Shown here piece after piece: positions 43,748-53,242 of a DNA stretch of 64,000 bases. Within the stretch, counting starts at the first letter, position 1; the number at the start of each line of letters is the position of its first letter. The notes below the pieces were generated by a model that saw only the letters and a list, made by a program, of their open reading frames with translations, did not search any database and was not told the DNA's origin. Source of the DNA: Rikenellaceae bacterium (GTDB taxonomy: Bacteria > Bacteroidota > Bacteroidia > Bacteroidales > Rikenellaceae); the NCBI GenBank assembly GCA_015059715.1, contig SUZV01000004.1, positions 61,142 to 125,141 on the forward strand, read 5' to 3'. The translations under genes were made by a program, and so were the position numbers.

Positions 43748-45232
43748 ATGTTAGAGAAGTTAGCTAAACAGACAGCGATATATGGCATAAGCACGATAGT
43801 AGTCAGATTTCTGAACTACCTGCTCACCCCATACTACACCCGCATCTTTGACCAGGGCGAGTATGGCATCGTCACCGACATATACGCCCTTATACCCTTT
43901 GCGCTGGTGCTGCTATCTATGGGCATGGAGTCGAGCTTCTTCCGCTTTACGACACGTGCCGAGGAGCAGGGTGGCGACATCGCTGAGGGCAAACGCAAGG
44001 TATTCGCATCGACATGGGGCGTAACCTCGCTAAATGCTGCGATATTCTTCTTTGCCGTACTCCTCCTCAACGCGCCCATATCGCGAGCTATGGGCGAGGC
44101 ATATGTTCAGCACCCCGAGTATGTCACTATAGTTGCCGCAATAGTCATGGTCGACGTGTGGACCATGATACCATTCTCACGACTTCGTGAGCAGGGTCGC
44201 GCCATGCACTTTGTCATGCTCAAGGCCCTCAGCGTGCTGCTCAACGTTGGTCTGGCTATAGGCTTCGGCATCGCAGGGCTCTACGCCACAGATTTTGGTG
44301 TCGGCTGGGTGCTTATCGCCAACCTTATCGCCAGCATCGTCACACTCCTTGCCCTGCTCCCTACGACCAACCGCATAGTGCCACGCATCGACTGGGGGTT
44401 GATGCGCCAGATATTTGTGTACTCAGTGCCACTACTCATAAGTGGCATCGCGGGCACAGCAAACGAGTTTATCGACCGCCAGATGATTAAATATCTCGCC
44501 CCAGGCGACTCTGCCGAGGCTATGGCCCAGCTCGGCATCTATGGTGCGATAGTCAAGATTGCGGTGGTAATGACGCTCTTTACGCAGATGTATCGCTTGG
44601 CGGCCGAGCCCTTCTTCCTTGCAGGATTCAAGAAGGAGGAGTTTAAGGAGGCAAATGCCGCCTCGATGAAGTACTTCGTGATGGCCTCGATGGTCATCTT
44701 CCTCGGCATAGTGCTCTTTAGCGACCTCTTTGCCCTAATCGTGGGGCGCGACTTCCGCGAGGGCATAGATATACTCCCCATAGTCTTAGCATCGAATGTT
44801 ATGGCCGGAGTGTGGTTTAACCTCTCGTTCTGGTACAAGAGGGAGGAGAAGACCAAGTATGCCGCCTACATCACCTTCTTAGGCTTGGCCGTAACCATAC
44901 TGCTTAGCTTCGTGTTGGTACCCAAGATGGGGTATCGCGGTGCCGCCTGGGTGCGATTAGTTGCCGAGGCCACGATGATGCTGTTTAGCTATGCGCTCTG
45001 CCGCAAGCACTACCCCATACCCTACGACCTAAGAGGCATAGGCGAGTACCTCGCCCTGACTGTGGCGATATACCTCACCTCGGAGTATGCACTTAAGCCT
45101 CTGGGCGAAGGCATTCACCTTGCAGGTAACGTGGTGCTATTCTCGGTGGCTATATGCTTTGCCGTATGGCGCGAGAAGATAGATATCAGGGCATTGGCGA
45201 GGGCCGTAATAGGAAAGTTTATACGACGATGA
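43748..45232 (+). CDS. Wzx-type polysaccharide flippase (MOP superfamily)
   Basis: 494 residues with about 12-14 transmembrane segments. The start KLAKQTAIYGISTIVVRFLNYLLTPYYTRIFDQGEYGIVTDIYA is the classic beginning of the oligosaccharide flippase family, which moves lipid-linked glycan units across the inner membrane. No glycosyltransferase genes adjoin it. Its stop overlaps the holB start by four bases (ATGA). The operator-like palindrome upstream would control the whole unit. Confidence 0.88.
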   Translation: MLEKLAKQTAIYGISTIVVRFLNYLLTPYYTRIFDQGEYGIVTDIYALIPFALVLLSMGMESSFFRFTTRAEEQGGDIAEGKRKVFASTWGVTSLNAAIFFFAVLLLNAPISRAMGEAYVQHPEYVTIVAAIVMVDVWTMIPFSRLREQGRAMHFVMLKALSVLLNVGLAIGFGIAGLYATDFGVGWVLIANLIASIVTLLALLPTTNRIVPRIDWGLMRQIFVYSVPLLISGIAGTANEFIDRQMIKYLAPGDSAEAMAQLGIYGAIVKIAVVMTLFTQMYRLAAEPFFLAGFKKEEFKEANAASMKYFVMASMVIFLGIVLFSDLFALIVGRDFREGIDILPIVLASNVMAGVWFNLSFWYKREEKTKYAAYITFLGLAVTILLSFVLVPKMGYRGAAWVRLVAEATMMLFSYALCRKHYPIPYDLRGIGEYLALTVAIYLTSEYALKPLGEGIHLAGNVVLFSVAICFAVWREKIDIRALARAVIGKFIRR

Positions 45233-46371
45233 GATTTGCAGATATTATAGGTCACGATGAGCTTAAGGCTCGACTAAAGGCACAGATAGATGCTGGGCGC
45301 GTAAGCCATGCACAGCTCTTTACTGGCGATGCAGGCTACGGCACACTGCCCTTAGCCTTAGCCTACGTGCAGTATCTATTCTGCCCACACCACACAGCAG
45401 GCGACTCCTGCGGCGTATGCCCCTCGTGTCAGCAGATAGACTCCTTGGCACACCCCGACCTACATATGGTCTACCCGGTAAATAAGCAGAACAAGAAGTC
45501 GGGCGAGGTAATCCTGAGCGATATGTTCATCGACCGCTGGCGCGAGATATGGAGCCAGAAGCGTGGCATCTTCTCTGCCGAGGAGTGGTATGCCCAGCTC
45601 GACCTTGGCAAGACGATGAAGGGGCTTATCTCGGCCAAGGAGTCCGAGGAGATTATCCGCAAGCTACAGTTTAAAAGCTACTCGTCGGAGTATAAGGCGA
45701 TGATTATATGGCTGCCCGAGGCGATGAATCAGGAGGCGGCCAACAAGATACTCAAAATCCTTGAGGAGCCCTGGGATAAGACGCTCTTTATCCTTGTTTC
45801 GGAGCACCCCGAGCTGCTACTCTCGACGATAACATCGCGTACACAGGAGGTGTCGGTTGGGCGCATTGACGTAGCTACGTTAGAGCGCGTAGCCGCTGCT
45901 GAGGGTAAGCCGAGTGGCGAGGCACGCAACATGGCGCGCTTGGCCGATGGCTCGATATTGGAGCTACGTGAGCTTATGCGTGGCGAGACTGACGAGATGC
46001 GCGCTACGAGCTTTGAGCTCTTCGTGCGACTTATGCGCCTCAGCTATGGCGACAAGCACCTTGAGCTGTTCGAGTGGGCCGACGATGTGGCCGCCCTCAC
46101 GCGCGAGGGACAGCGACAGTTCTTCCTACACTCGGTACGCCTGCTGCGCGAGAGCTATATGCTCCACGCAGGGTTAGGCTCGATAAGCTATCTGTGGGGC
46201 GAGGAGGAGGCCTTCTGTCGCAAATTTGCACCCTTTATCGGCAACCACAACATCGAACCACTCATCGAGCAGATAGAGCTGGCGATGATGCAGATACAGC
46301 AGAATGGCGCACCACGTATAGTATTGACACACTTCGCACTCGCCGTGTCGAAGATGATAAGACGCATATAG
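45229..46371 (+). CDS. holB: DNA polymerase III subunit delta'
   Basis: Clamp-loader subunit. 380 residues from the ATG at 45229 (MRFADIIGHDELKARLKAQIDAGRVSHAQLF). The P-loop position reads GDAGYGTLPLA, without GKT, as expected of the non-ATP-binding delta'. The zinc module is C-PHHTAGDSCGVCPSC. Sensor-1-like region MNQEAANKILKILEEP and TSRTQ are present. Unusual for the family, an insertion with KKSGEVILSDMFIDRWREIWSQ lies between, common in Bacteroidetes. Overlaps the flippase stop; folK follows at 2 bp. Confidence 0.9.
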   Translation: MRFADIIGHDELKARLKAQIDAGRVSHAQLFTGDAGYGTLPLALAYVQYLFCPHHTAGDSCGVCPSCQQIDSLAHPDLHMVYPVNKQNKKSGEVILSDMFIDRWREIWSQKRGIFSAEEWYAQLDLGKTMKGLISAKESEEIIRKLQFKSYSSEYKAMIIWLPEAMNQEAANKILKILEEPWDKTLFILVSEHPELLLSTITSRTQEVSVGRIDVATLERVAAAEGKPSGEARNMARLADGSILELRELMRGETDEMRATSFELFVRLMRLSYGDKHLELFEWADDVAALTREGQRQFFLHSVRLLRESYMLHAGLGSISYLWGEEEAFCRKFAPFIGNHNIEPLIEQIELAMMQIQQNGAPRIVLTHFALAVSKMIRRI

Positions 46372-46373
46372 CT

Positions 46374-46910
46374 ATGACTAAGGGTAAGTTGGAGATGACA
46401 GATGAGCGTAGCGTCAGCGTCGTACTGCTCTTTGGTTCGGATGATGCCGAGGCGCGTGACATCGTAGGCCGAGCAATAGATATTGTCGCTCTTGCGGTAG
46501 GGCGCATAGTTAGGTGCTCCAAGGAGTACACCACCGAGGCTTACGGCTTTACCTCAGAGCGTATGTTTGTCAACCGCGCGGTGCAGATAGTGACGCGATA
46601 CGATGCATACGAGGTGCTACGACGCATAAACCTTATCGAGGCACTTCTTGGGCGCGACAGAGAGTCGGAGCGACGTATTCAGAGAGAGAGAAACGAGGCT
46701 TACGCATCGAGGGCCATCGACATAGATATAATTTTCTATGGCAGCGAGACGTTCTCGGATGAGAGGCTCACCATACCCTACCACTTTCTCGCTGAGCGTG
46801 GCTACGCCCTGCGCCCTGTGGTCGATGTGGCACCAGATTTTAAGCATCCAGCCTTGGAGAGGACCCCTGAGGAGATGTTACGGATGTTAGATGACAAGAT
46901 AACGTGTTAA
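46374..46910 (+). CDS. folK: 6-hydroxymethyl-dihydropterin pyrophosphokinase (HPPK)
   Basis: Transfers pyrophosphate from ATP to 6-hydroxymethyl-7,8-dihydropterin in folate synthesis. 178 residues from ATG 46374 (an alternative ATG at 46395 gives MTDERSV). The pattern is VVLLFGSDDAEARDIVGRAI (GSN-like), YTTEAYGF, FVNRAVQIVT, INLIEALLGRDRES, RAIDIDIIFYGSE and LTIPYHFLAERGYALRPVVDVAP; the RxxDIDI metal-binding core is intact. It sits between holB and a small lipoprotein gene. Confidence 0.88.
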   Translation: MTKGKLEMTDERSVSVVLLFGSDDAEARDIVGRAIDIVALAVGRIVRCSKEYTTEAYGFTSERMFVNRAVQIVTRYDAYEVLRRINLIEALLGRDRESERRIQRERNEAYASRAIDIDIIFYGSETFSDERLTIPYHFLAERGYALRPVVDVAPDFKHPALERTPEEMLRMLDDKITC

Positions 46911-46912
46911 CT

Positions 46913-47503
46913 ATGAGATATATAACAAAGATATTGGTCGCAATCGTAGCAGTGGGCATAGCTGTCGGCTGCTTTAAGGAGGAGAAGCAGGGCACACGCC
47001 TACTTATCGAGCTATGGTCACAGAATGTCGAGGAGGACCCTGTGACAAGGTGCAGCTCCGACATCGAGGGCTACGCCTTTCGCATAGATAATGGCACAAA
47101 GTGGGAGGTTAAGACCTGGGAGGATGCCCTCAATAGGTGCATCACCAACACTGAGCGTCCAAGTGAGCAGCTCACCACGCCCGACATCATCGCGACCTAC
47201 GACACCGAGTCGAGGTACCAGCTCACCTTTGAGCTGTGGGAGGAGCACACGTTCCTTGTCATCGTCGACAAGACAAACAAGATATACGCCACACGTAGCT
47301 ACGACACGCCGATGAACCTGCCCGAGGTATATACACAGCTACACCTCTACGCTTGGCGTAAGTCGGGCAACGCCAACGGCTGGACTACGGTCAACCCCTT
47401 CCCCGATGAGGTGCGCGAGCCATTAGTGCCACGCGAGGAGGATAGCGAGGAGGGTAGCGAGGATGATAGTGATGATAGTACGAATGAGAGCACAGAGGCG
47501 TAA
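46913..47503 (+). CDS. Uncharacterised lipoprotein with acidic tail
   Basis: 196 residues from ATG 46913, two bases after the folK stop. The lipobox is AVGC (Cys at about residue 20), followed by FKEEKQ. The middle resembles no family I can name; it has TYDTESRYQLTFELWEEHTFLVIVDKTNKIYATRSY, a likely beta-sandwich. The last ~25 residues are almost all Glu, Asp and Ser, encoded by near-repeats of GAGGATAGC. Likely outer-membrane or periplasmic lipoprotein. Confidence 0.7.
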   Translation: MRYITKILVAIVAVGIAVGCFKEEKQGTRLLIELWSQNVEEDPVTRCSSDIEGYAFRIDNGTKWEVKTWEDALNRCITNTERPSEQLTTPDIIATYDTESRYQLTFELWEEHTFLVIVDKTNKIYATRSYDTPMNLPEVYTQLHLYAWRKSGNANGWTTVNPFPDEVREPLVPREEDSEEGSEDDSDDSTNESTEA

Positions 47504-47541
47504 TTGGCGTTGGTGTTCACAAGATTGAATAGTTGACAGAT

Positions 47542-49686
47542 ATGAGTAATAATCGTAACAGAGGAGGTTTAGTTAAGGGCATAACACGAAGCCTATCGGC
47601 AGCTATAATATTGCTGTTTGGTGCGGCACTGATGACCAAGTGTGCCTCGACAATGACACCCACAGGAGGTCCTAAGGATACCCTGCCACCAGTGATTGTC
47701 TATATGGAGCCCGACAACTTCACAACCAACGTCGACACGTTGCGCCCACCGAAGATATATGTCGAGTTTAACGAGTATGTTCAGATTAAGGATCAACAGA
47801 AGGAGCTATACACCTCGCCAGCGATGAAGAAGAAGCCCTCGGTGGTGCGTCGCGGTAGAGGTATCGTGGTGACCATAAAGGATACGCTGCGTCCCAACAC
47901 CACCTACGCCATAAACTTCGGCTCTTCGATACAGGATAACAACGAGTCCAACCCACTGCACTCTATGCGCTACGTATTCTCTACGGGCAATACCATCGAC
48001 TCGATGTATATGTCGGGATATACGGCCGACTCGTACAAGGCCGACTCGGTGAGTAAGTCGTTCATCTACTTCTTCATTGCCGACTCCGTAGAGAGACCTA
48101 CCGAGTGGGACTCGACAATGTTTAAGTATAAACCACAGGTTATAGCACGTGCCGAGAAGAATGGTATCTTCATCGCCCAGAACCTCAAGCCTGTAGAGTA
48201 CCGCATCTACGCCTTCGAAGATAAGAACGACAATATGGAGTATGAGCCTTCGATAGACCAGATAGGCATCCTCGATACGACGTATAACCCCTCGCAGATG
48301 CCAGGCTTTAGGATTTGGTTCGACTCGCTGCGCCACTACCCCTCGGCCGAGCCTCAGCTATACTTCAGAATGTTTATGGACCGCCGTTTTGCTCGCCAGG
48401 TGCTCAGCGGCCAGGAGCGACTAAACCGTCATAAGGCGATGATATACTTCGGAGCCCCCAACCCCGAGATTACCTCTATACGCTTCGACTCTATCCCCGA
48501 GGATAGGGTGATATACGACCCTAAGAGCATAGGGCGCGATACGGTGGCCATATGGTTCGATGTCGAGCCAGAGATGCTCCCCGACACCATCAAGGGCGAG
48601 ATAACATACTTCAAACACGACTCGGTAAACAACCTTGTGGAGTCAACCGATAAGCTGCGCTTAGCGTGGGTGAAGGTCGAGAGCAAGGAGGAGCGCGAGG
48701 AGCGCGAGAAGCTTGAAAAGGAGCGCGAGAAGGCCGAGAAGGCGGGCGACGAGTGGGTAGAGCCCGAGAAGCCCAACCCCTTCAAAATAAATATCCCAAG
48801 CTCGGGGGACTACCATAAGGATAAGCGTTTAGAGTTCGACTTTGACTACCCTCTAACGAAGTTCGACACCACGCAGATAACGCTCAAGATGACCACCGAG
48901 CAGCAGAGCGAGCCTAAGGATGTGGAGTTTTCGATAATACAGGATACGCTCAACAGACAGAGGTATGAGTTTAGGGTTAACTGGGAGCCTAAGGCTAAGT
49001 ATGAGTTGATTATGCCCGAGGGTATGTTCGAGAATATCGCTCGCGAGCAGAACGACACTATAAAGTGCTCGTATACGGGTGCCGACCCCGAGAAGTTTGC
49101 CATCGTCAACGTCAACGTGCGTGGCACACATCCTCGCGCGCGCTACATCCTACAGCTGACAAACGCCCAGGGCAAGGTGCAGAAAGAGATAGCCAACGTC
49201 ACTCCGGGTAAGTATATCTTCGAGTATGTCACCGCAGGCGATGTTATGCTCCGCGTAGTAGAGGATATGAACGGCAATGGCAAGTGGGATACTGGAGATA
49301 TGGTACTTATGCGTCAGCCCGAGCGCACAGAGATATACAAGAATGAGGATGGCCTTGAGACATTGACAACCAAGGAGAACTGGGAGTTTGACCTCGACGT
49401 GGATATGGACCTTCTCTTTGCTCCTGTGACTATGGAGTCGGTGGTTAAGATGCTCGATGACCGCGAGGATGAGCGTCTTAAGAAGTTGGCCGAGGAGATG
49501 GCCAAGAAGCGCAGGGAGGAGGCCAACAAGCAGAACAACCAGGGCTCGGGTATGGGCTTTGGAGGTATGGGAGGCCTCGGCGGCAGTGGCGGAGGTCTCG
49601 GTGGCGGCCTCGGCGGCGGTGGCGGCCTACGTAGTAACACGTCGGGTGGCATAGGCGGCTCGATGGGAGGTAACATACAGCGTTAA
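47542..49686 (+). CDS. Ig-like (Big_5) domain lipoprotein with Gly-rich tail
   Basis: 714 residues from ATG 47542. The signal peptide ends at the lipobox MTKC (Cys about residue 34). The start of the mature part, PTGGPKDTLPPVIVYMEPDNFTTNV, followed by YVEFNEYVQIKD and NTTYAINFGSSIQDNNESNPL, is the Bacteroidetes Big_5 lipoprotein pattern. Residues ~376-405 are a charged Glu/Lys helix. The final ~45 residues are mainly Gly with Met, Leu and Ser. Probably surface or periplasmic structural. 4 bp before the PorT-like gene. Confidence 0.82.
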   Translation: MSNNRNRGGLVKGITRSLSAAIILLFGAALMTKCASTMTPTGGPKDTLPPVIVYMEPDNFTTNVDTLRPPKIYVEFNEYVQIKDQQKELYTSPAMKKKPSVVRRGRGIVVTIKDTLRPNTTYAINFGSSIQDNNESNPLHSMRYVFSTGNTIDSMYMSGYTADSYKADSVSKSFIYFFIADSVERPTEWDSTMFKYKPQVIARAEKNGIFIAQNLKPVEYRIYAFEDKNDNMEYEPSIDQIGILDTTYNPSQMPGFRIWFDSLRHYPSAEPQLYFRMFMDRRFARQVLSGQERLNRHKAMIYFGAPNPEITSIRFDSIPEDRVIYDPKSIGRDTVAIWFDVEPEMLPDTIKGEITYFKHDSVNNLVESTDKLRLAWVKVESKEEREEREKLEKEREKAEKAGDEWVEPEKPNPFKINIPSSGDYHKDKRLEFDFDYPLTKFDTTQITLKMTTEQQSEPKDVEFSIIQDTLNRQRYEFRVNWEPKAKYELIMPEGMFENIAREQNDTIKCSYTGADPEKFAIVNVNVRGTHPRARYILQLTNAQGKVQKEIANVTPGKYIFEYVTAGDVMLRVVEDMNGNGKWDTGDMVLMRQPERTEIYKNEDGLETLTTKENWEFDLDVDMDLLFAPVTMESVVKMLDDREDERLKKLAEEMAKKRREEANKQNNQGSGMGFGGMGGLGGSGGGLGGGLGGGGGLRSNTSGGIGGSMGGNIQR

Positions 49687-49690
49687 AGTT

Positions 49691-50599
49691 ATGAAGAAAA
49701 GCAGGATAGGTTTTATAACGTACATGGCGATGGTCATTGTCGCGCTAATGTGCGGCCAGCGCGCCTCGGCACAGCATACTGTAACCTTGACGGGAGGTAC
49801 AGGAGCGTCGTATGCCCGCTTCTACCCCTCGGAGGAGACTAAGTGGATGTGGGGGTGCGAGAACTTCGGCATCGCATGGCGATACTACAGCGAGAAGCCC
49901 CGCTTTGTCGGAGCTGTGGGTGTCGACCTTGAGTATATGGAGCGCGGCTTTAACATGGGTTGGACATACACCTCGGAGTGGGTGGATAATGGCGACGACA
50001 AGAAGGAGATACGTCACTATAAGTTCTACAGCCGCAAGGTAAATACGCTTATGCTCCCCTTGGTGTGGCAACCACACTTCTACCTTGCAAGAAACCGACT
50101 GAGGGTATTCATCGAGGCGGCCTTGGTATTCTCCTACAACCTCTCGTCGAGCTACTCCTACGAGAATGATGAACGACCAGGTGGCGATTACGAATGGAAG
50201 GTGCCTCGCGATAATCGCTTTGGCTACGGACTCTCGGGAGGTGCAGGTTTCGCCCTACTCTTCGGACAGGTGGAGGTGGGCTTCAAGGCTAAGTACAACT
50301 TCGGATACTCCGACATCCTCAAAAACCGAAATAAGTACTACTCAAACTCTACGGATGGTTACGAAAATCCATTCTGGTACACGCCGCTACGCTCGCCTAT
50401 CGACAACCTCAGCTTCTCGTTAACCGTAGGCTGGCGATTCAACAAGCGAGGCTTCAACGAGTGGTTCGTAGTTCGTCCAAAGAGGGAGAAGCGTCTCGAC
50501 AACTTCAACTTCTCGGAGCAGATAGGACAAACGGGCGGAGGCTCGGGAAGTGGCTCAGGAGGACGTAGCTCGGGCTCAAGCAGTTCACGACACCGATAG
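49691..50599 (+). CDS. PorT-like outer-membrane beta-barrel protein
   Basis: 302 residues; signal peptide ending near RASA-QH. Strands with alternating aromatic residues (VTLTGGTGASYARFYPSE, FVGAVGVDLEYMERGFNMGW, FYSRKVNTLMLPLVWQPHFYL, RVFIEAALVFSYNLSSSYSY, LSFSLTVGWRFNKRGF) fit an eight-strand OmpA/PorT-like barrel. The C-terminus is a ~25-residue Gly/Ser tail ending SSSSRHR. PorT relatives act in the type IX secretion system in some Bacteroidetes, but this cannot be claimed here. Confidence 0.72.
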   Translation: MKKSRIGFITYMAMVIVALMCGQRASAQHTVTLTGGTGASYARFYPSEETKWMWGCENFGIAWRYYSEKPRFVGAVGVDLEYMERGFNMGWTYTSEWVDNGDDKKEIRHYKFYSRKVNTLMLPLVWQPHFYLARNRLRVFIEAALVFSYNLSSSYSYENDERPGGDYEWKVPRDNRFGYGLSGGAGFALLFGQVEVGFKAKYNFGYSDILKNRNKYYSNSTDGYENPFWYTPLRSPIDNLSFSLTVGWRFNKRGFNEWFVVRPKREKRLDNFNFSEQIGQTGGGSGSGSGGRSSGSSSSRHR

Positions 50600-50673
50600 T
50601 GCCGAGATATAGAGCTTTCAGAGTACCGATGTATATGACCCACAAATTATTGATAGACTAAAAATATAGATAT

Positions 50674-51009
50674 ATGGATTCAACAAGACAGCAGAAGATT
50701 GCACGACAAATTCAGCGCGACATTGCCGAGATACTCCAGAAGGAGCTTGCCGATACGCTACGCGGCACTCTCGTTACGGTGACAACGGTGCGCGTCTCTC
50801 CAGACCTGGCCTACGCCAAGCTATATATCAGCATCTTCCCCTTCGAGCGCAGCGCAGCGATATTGGAGACAATAAAGGAGAAGAGCTGGTATGTGCGTAA
50901 GCTCCTTGGTGCCCGCATACGCAACCAGCTTAAGATTGTCCCCGAGCTGGAGTGGTTCATAGATGATTCGTTGGAGTATATCGAGAATATCGATAACCTC
51001 CTTAAGTAG
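50674..51009 (+). CDS. rbfA: Ribosome-binding factor A
   Basis: A KH-fold 30S maturation factor. 111 residues: STRQQKIARQIQRDIAEILQKEL, then VTVTTVRVSPDLAYAKLYISIFP, RKLLGARIRNQLKIVPELEWFIDDSLEYIENID, the standard RbfA layout. It is the first gene of a unit with the LolC/E-like permease (23-bp gap). Confidence 0.93.
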   Translation: MDSTRQQKIARQIQRDIAEILQKELADTLRGTLVTVTTVRVSPDLAYAKLYISIFPFERSAAILETIKEKSWYVRKLLGARIRNQLKIVPELEWFIDDSLEYIENIDNLLK

Positions 51010-51032
51010 TTGCAACGAACCAACCTAAGAGT

Positions 51033-52235
51033 ATGCTTTGGGGGCTATTTGCACGTCGATATATCTTCTCACCGAAGTCCAACTCGGTGATAAACATCAT
51101 TGCGTGCATAAGTCTTATCGCCGTAGCAGTACCTACGGCAGCGATGATAATACTGTTGTCAATGTTCGATGGACTGAGTTCGACCATCGAGCGACTCAAC
51201 GCCGCCATAGATGCAGATATGGAGGTTGTCGCTGCGCGAGGCCAGACCTTCGCACTTGGTGACGTTGCTATCGAGCAGATAGCATCCTGTGACGGGGTGG
51301 AGGCTGTGGCCCCATATATCGAGCAGAGCGTTATGGCCTCGTCGGCAGGTAGGCGCACGACGATAGTTTTGCGTGGTGTCGATAATCGATACTTCGACGT
51401 TGTCGCGCTTGACGAGCTACTACAGGCTGGGCGACTCGAATCGATATATTCGGGCGACATACTCCTTGGCGTGGGTATATGCTCCGAGCTTGGAGCCTAC
51501 GGCATAGGTACCCAAATCGAGCTATACGCACTGAACCGTAGGCAAATGTCTACGCTACTGCCGATGAGTGGCATATCGCGCATGACTACGCACCTCGGAG
51601 GTGCTGTTATGGGCAATAACGACATCAGCTCAACGCTGGCCATAGGCGAGATTGGGCGCGTACAGAGCCTTCTAAACTACAACGACAGGGTGTCGGCCAT
51701 AGCCATAAGAGCTAAGGATGGTGCAGAGATTGCGCAGTTAGAGCATACAATCGAGGCTCTTGTGGGCGAGGATATGGATGTTGTCACGCGCGAGGAGAAG
51801 TACGCCTCGACAAATGCCATACTCCGCATGGAGAGGTTTGCGATACTGCTTATAGGCTCGCTAATAGTGTTGATAGCCACCTTCTCGATTGTCGGCACAG
51901 TGCTGATGCTAATAACCGAGAAGCGTCGCGACATAGCCACACTGCGTGCGTTAGGAGCTAAGCATAGCCTTATAGTCCGTATATTTACGGGCGAGGGTGC
52001 GCTGCTCACCCTCGCAGGTGTGCTCCTCGGCACACTCCTCGGCACAGCGATAGCCCTTGCGCAACAACACTTTGCCATTGTCAAGATTCCTGGTGACCAG
52101 TTCTTAGGCAGCTACCCCGTCGAGCTAAACATTGGCGACATTGCGGTAGTCGTAATGGTGGTCATAGCTACAGGCTCTCTTGTATCGTGGCTCACAGTAA
52201 GGGCGAAACTTAAGGATAGAATCGCGCGACAATAA
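51033..52235 (+). CDS. LolC/E-like FtsX-family ABC permease
   Basis: 400 residues. One transmembrane segment near the N-terminus (VINIIACISLIAVAVPTAAMIILLSMFDG), a ~200-residue periplasmic MacB_PCD-like domain (~45-245), and three C-terminal membrane segments forming the FtsX domain (FAILLIGSLIVLIATFSIVGTVLMLITEKRRDIATLRALGA...). This matches lipoprotein-release permeases LolC/LolE. No ATPase gene is adjacent. It would extract lipoproteins from the inner membrane. Confidence 0.87.
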   Translation: MLWGLFARRYIFSPKSNSVINIIACISLIAVAVPTAAMIILLSMFDGLSSTIERLNAAIDADMEVVAARGQTFALGDVAIEQIASCDGVEAVAPYIEQSVMASSAGRRTTIVLRGVDNRYFDVVALDELLQAGRLESIYSGDILLGVGICSELGAYGIGTQIELYALNRRQMSTLLPMSGISRMTTHLGGAVMGNNDISSTLAIGEIGRVQSLLNYNDRVSAIAIRAKDGAEIAQLEHTIEALVGEDMDVVTREEKYASTNAILRMERFAILLIGSLIVLIATFSIVGTVLMLITEKRRDIATLRALGAKHSLIVRIFTGEGALLTLAGVLLGTLLGTAIALAQQHFAIVKIPGDQFLGSYPVELNIGDIAVVVMVVIATGSLVSWLTVRAKLKDRIARQ

Positions 52236-52315
52236 GACTTTTTTACCAATTTGTAGACCATACCTTAAATATACGCTACGTACCGACCAATAGTAAAAAA
52301 AAGAAGATATTAGAT

Positions 52316-53242
52316 ATGAAGAGCTCGTTTTTGCGATATATGACCTTGGCTGTGGTGCTTGTTGGCACACTCCTCGGTGTTGCTGCCTGCTCGGGGCCCA
52401 AGGTTATCCCCGACAAGGACCTTGTCAACATCTTCCACGATGCCATCGTGGCCAATGCCTACATTGACGATAATGTAAAGAGTAGCGACTCGCTCTATAT
52501 CTACGAGCCCATCTTCGAGCGTTACGGCTACACGATGGAGGACCTGCAACATACGATTATGACCTTCACCGAGCGCAAGAGTGCCATGCTTAGTGACCTT
52601 ATGTATGAGGTGAACCGCCGCCTCGATGCCGAAGCTAAGGAGGAGAGCCGCAAAATGGTTGTGTTGGATACCTTGGACAACATCGCCAAGCGCGCCTATA
52701 CGCGCACGATGTATATAGATACGTTGATACAGGTCAAGAGGCTTAAGGATACCACAAAGCTGCGTATCACCATCGACGACCTTGTGCCTGGCGAATATGC
52801 CGTATCGTTTAGCTACCTGATAGATACGCTCGACGAGAACCGTAACTCGCGCGTCGAGGCCTACGTGATAAATCGCGACTCACAGGAGATGCTACGACAT
52901 ACGATGATGCTCAGCCGCTACCGCGAAGGCAACTACTCGCGTAAGTTCAAGACCGACACTACGCATCGCCAGCTACATATTAATATGTTCTACCACCCAC
53001 GAAACGAGGAGTCGAAGCAGCCAGATATCACCATCCGCGACTTTAAGGTTGTGCGCACGCTCCCGACCGAGCAGTGCATAGATAGCCTATACTATCACCA
53101 GCTCAACCTGAGGATGATAAACCATGCGCTTATGTCATCATTTGTCGCCGACACACTAAAGGTTGAGATGCCAGACACGACAGACCTAATCACAGAACCG
53201 CGCAATGAAGAGAAGGATAGCCTCGCACTACGCGCTAATTGA
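52316..53242 (+). CDS. DUF4296 domain lipoprotein
   Basis: 308 residues with a lipoprotein signal (VLVGTLLGVAAC, Cys about residue 23). Residues ~25-120 are the DUF4296 helical pattern: VIPDKDLVNIFHDAIVANAYIDDN, SLYIYEPIFERYGYTMEDLQHTIMTFTERKSAMLSDL. The rest is uncharacterised, mostly beta. Its 3' end overlaps the amidohydrolase gene by 38 bp, so the pair is co-transcribed. Function unknown. Confidence 0.82.
   Translation: MKSSFLRYMTLAVVLVGTLLGVAACSGPKVIPDKDLVNIFHDAIVANAYIDDNVKSSDSLYIYEPIFERYGYTMEDLQHTIMTFTERKSAMLSDLMYEVNRRLDAEAKEESRKMVVLDTLDNIAKRAYTRTMYIDTLIQVKRLKDTTKLRITIDDLVPGEYAVSFSYLIDTLDENRNSRVEAYVINRDSQEMLRHTMMLSRYREGNYSRKFKTDTTHRQLHINMFYHPRNEESKQPDITIRDFKVVRTLPTEQCIDSLYYHQLNLRMINHALMSSFVADTLKVEMPDTTDLITEPRNEEKDSLALRAN

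Noticed and set aside
45154..45228. N-terminal extension of holB
   Set aside because: It lies within the flippase gene; MRFADIIGHDELK at 45229 is the natural start and gives an ATGA overlap.
46074..46373. N-terminal extension of folK
   Set aside because: It lies inside holB in another frame and resembles no HPPK; the ATG at 46374 follows the holB stop directly.
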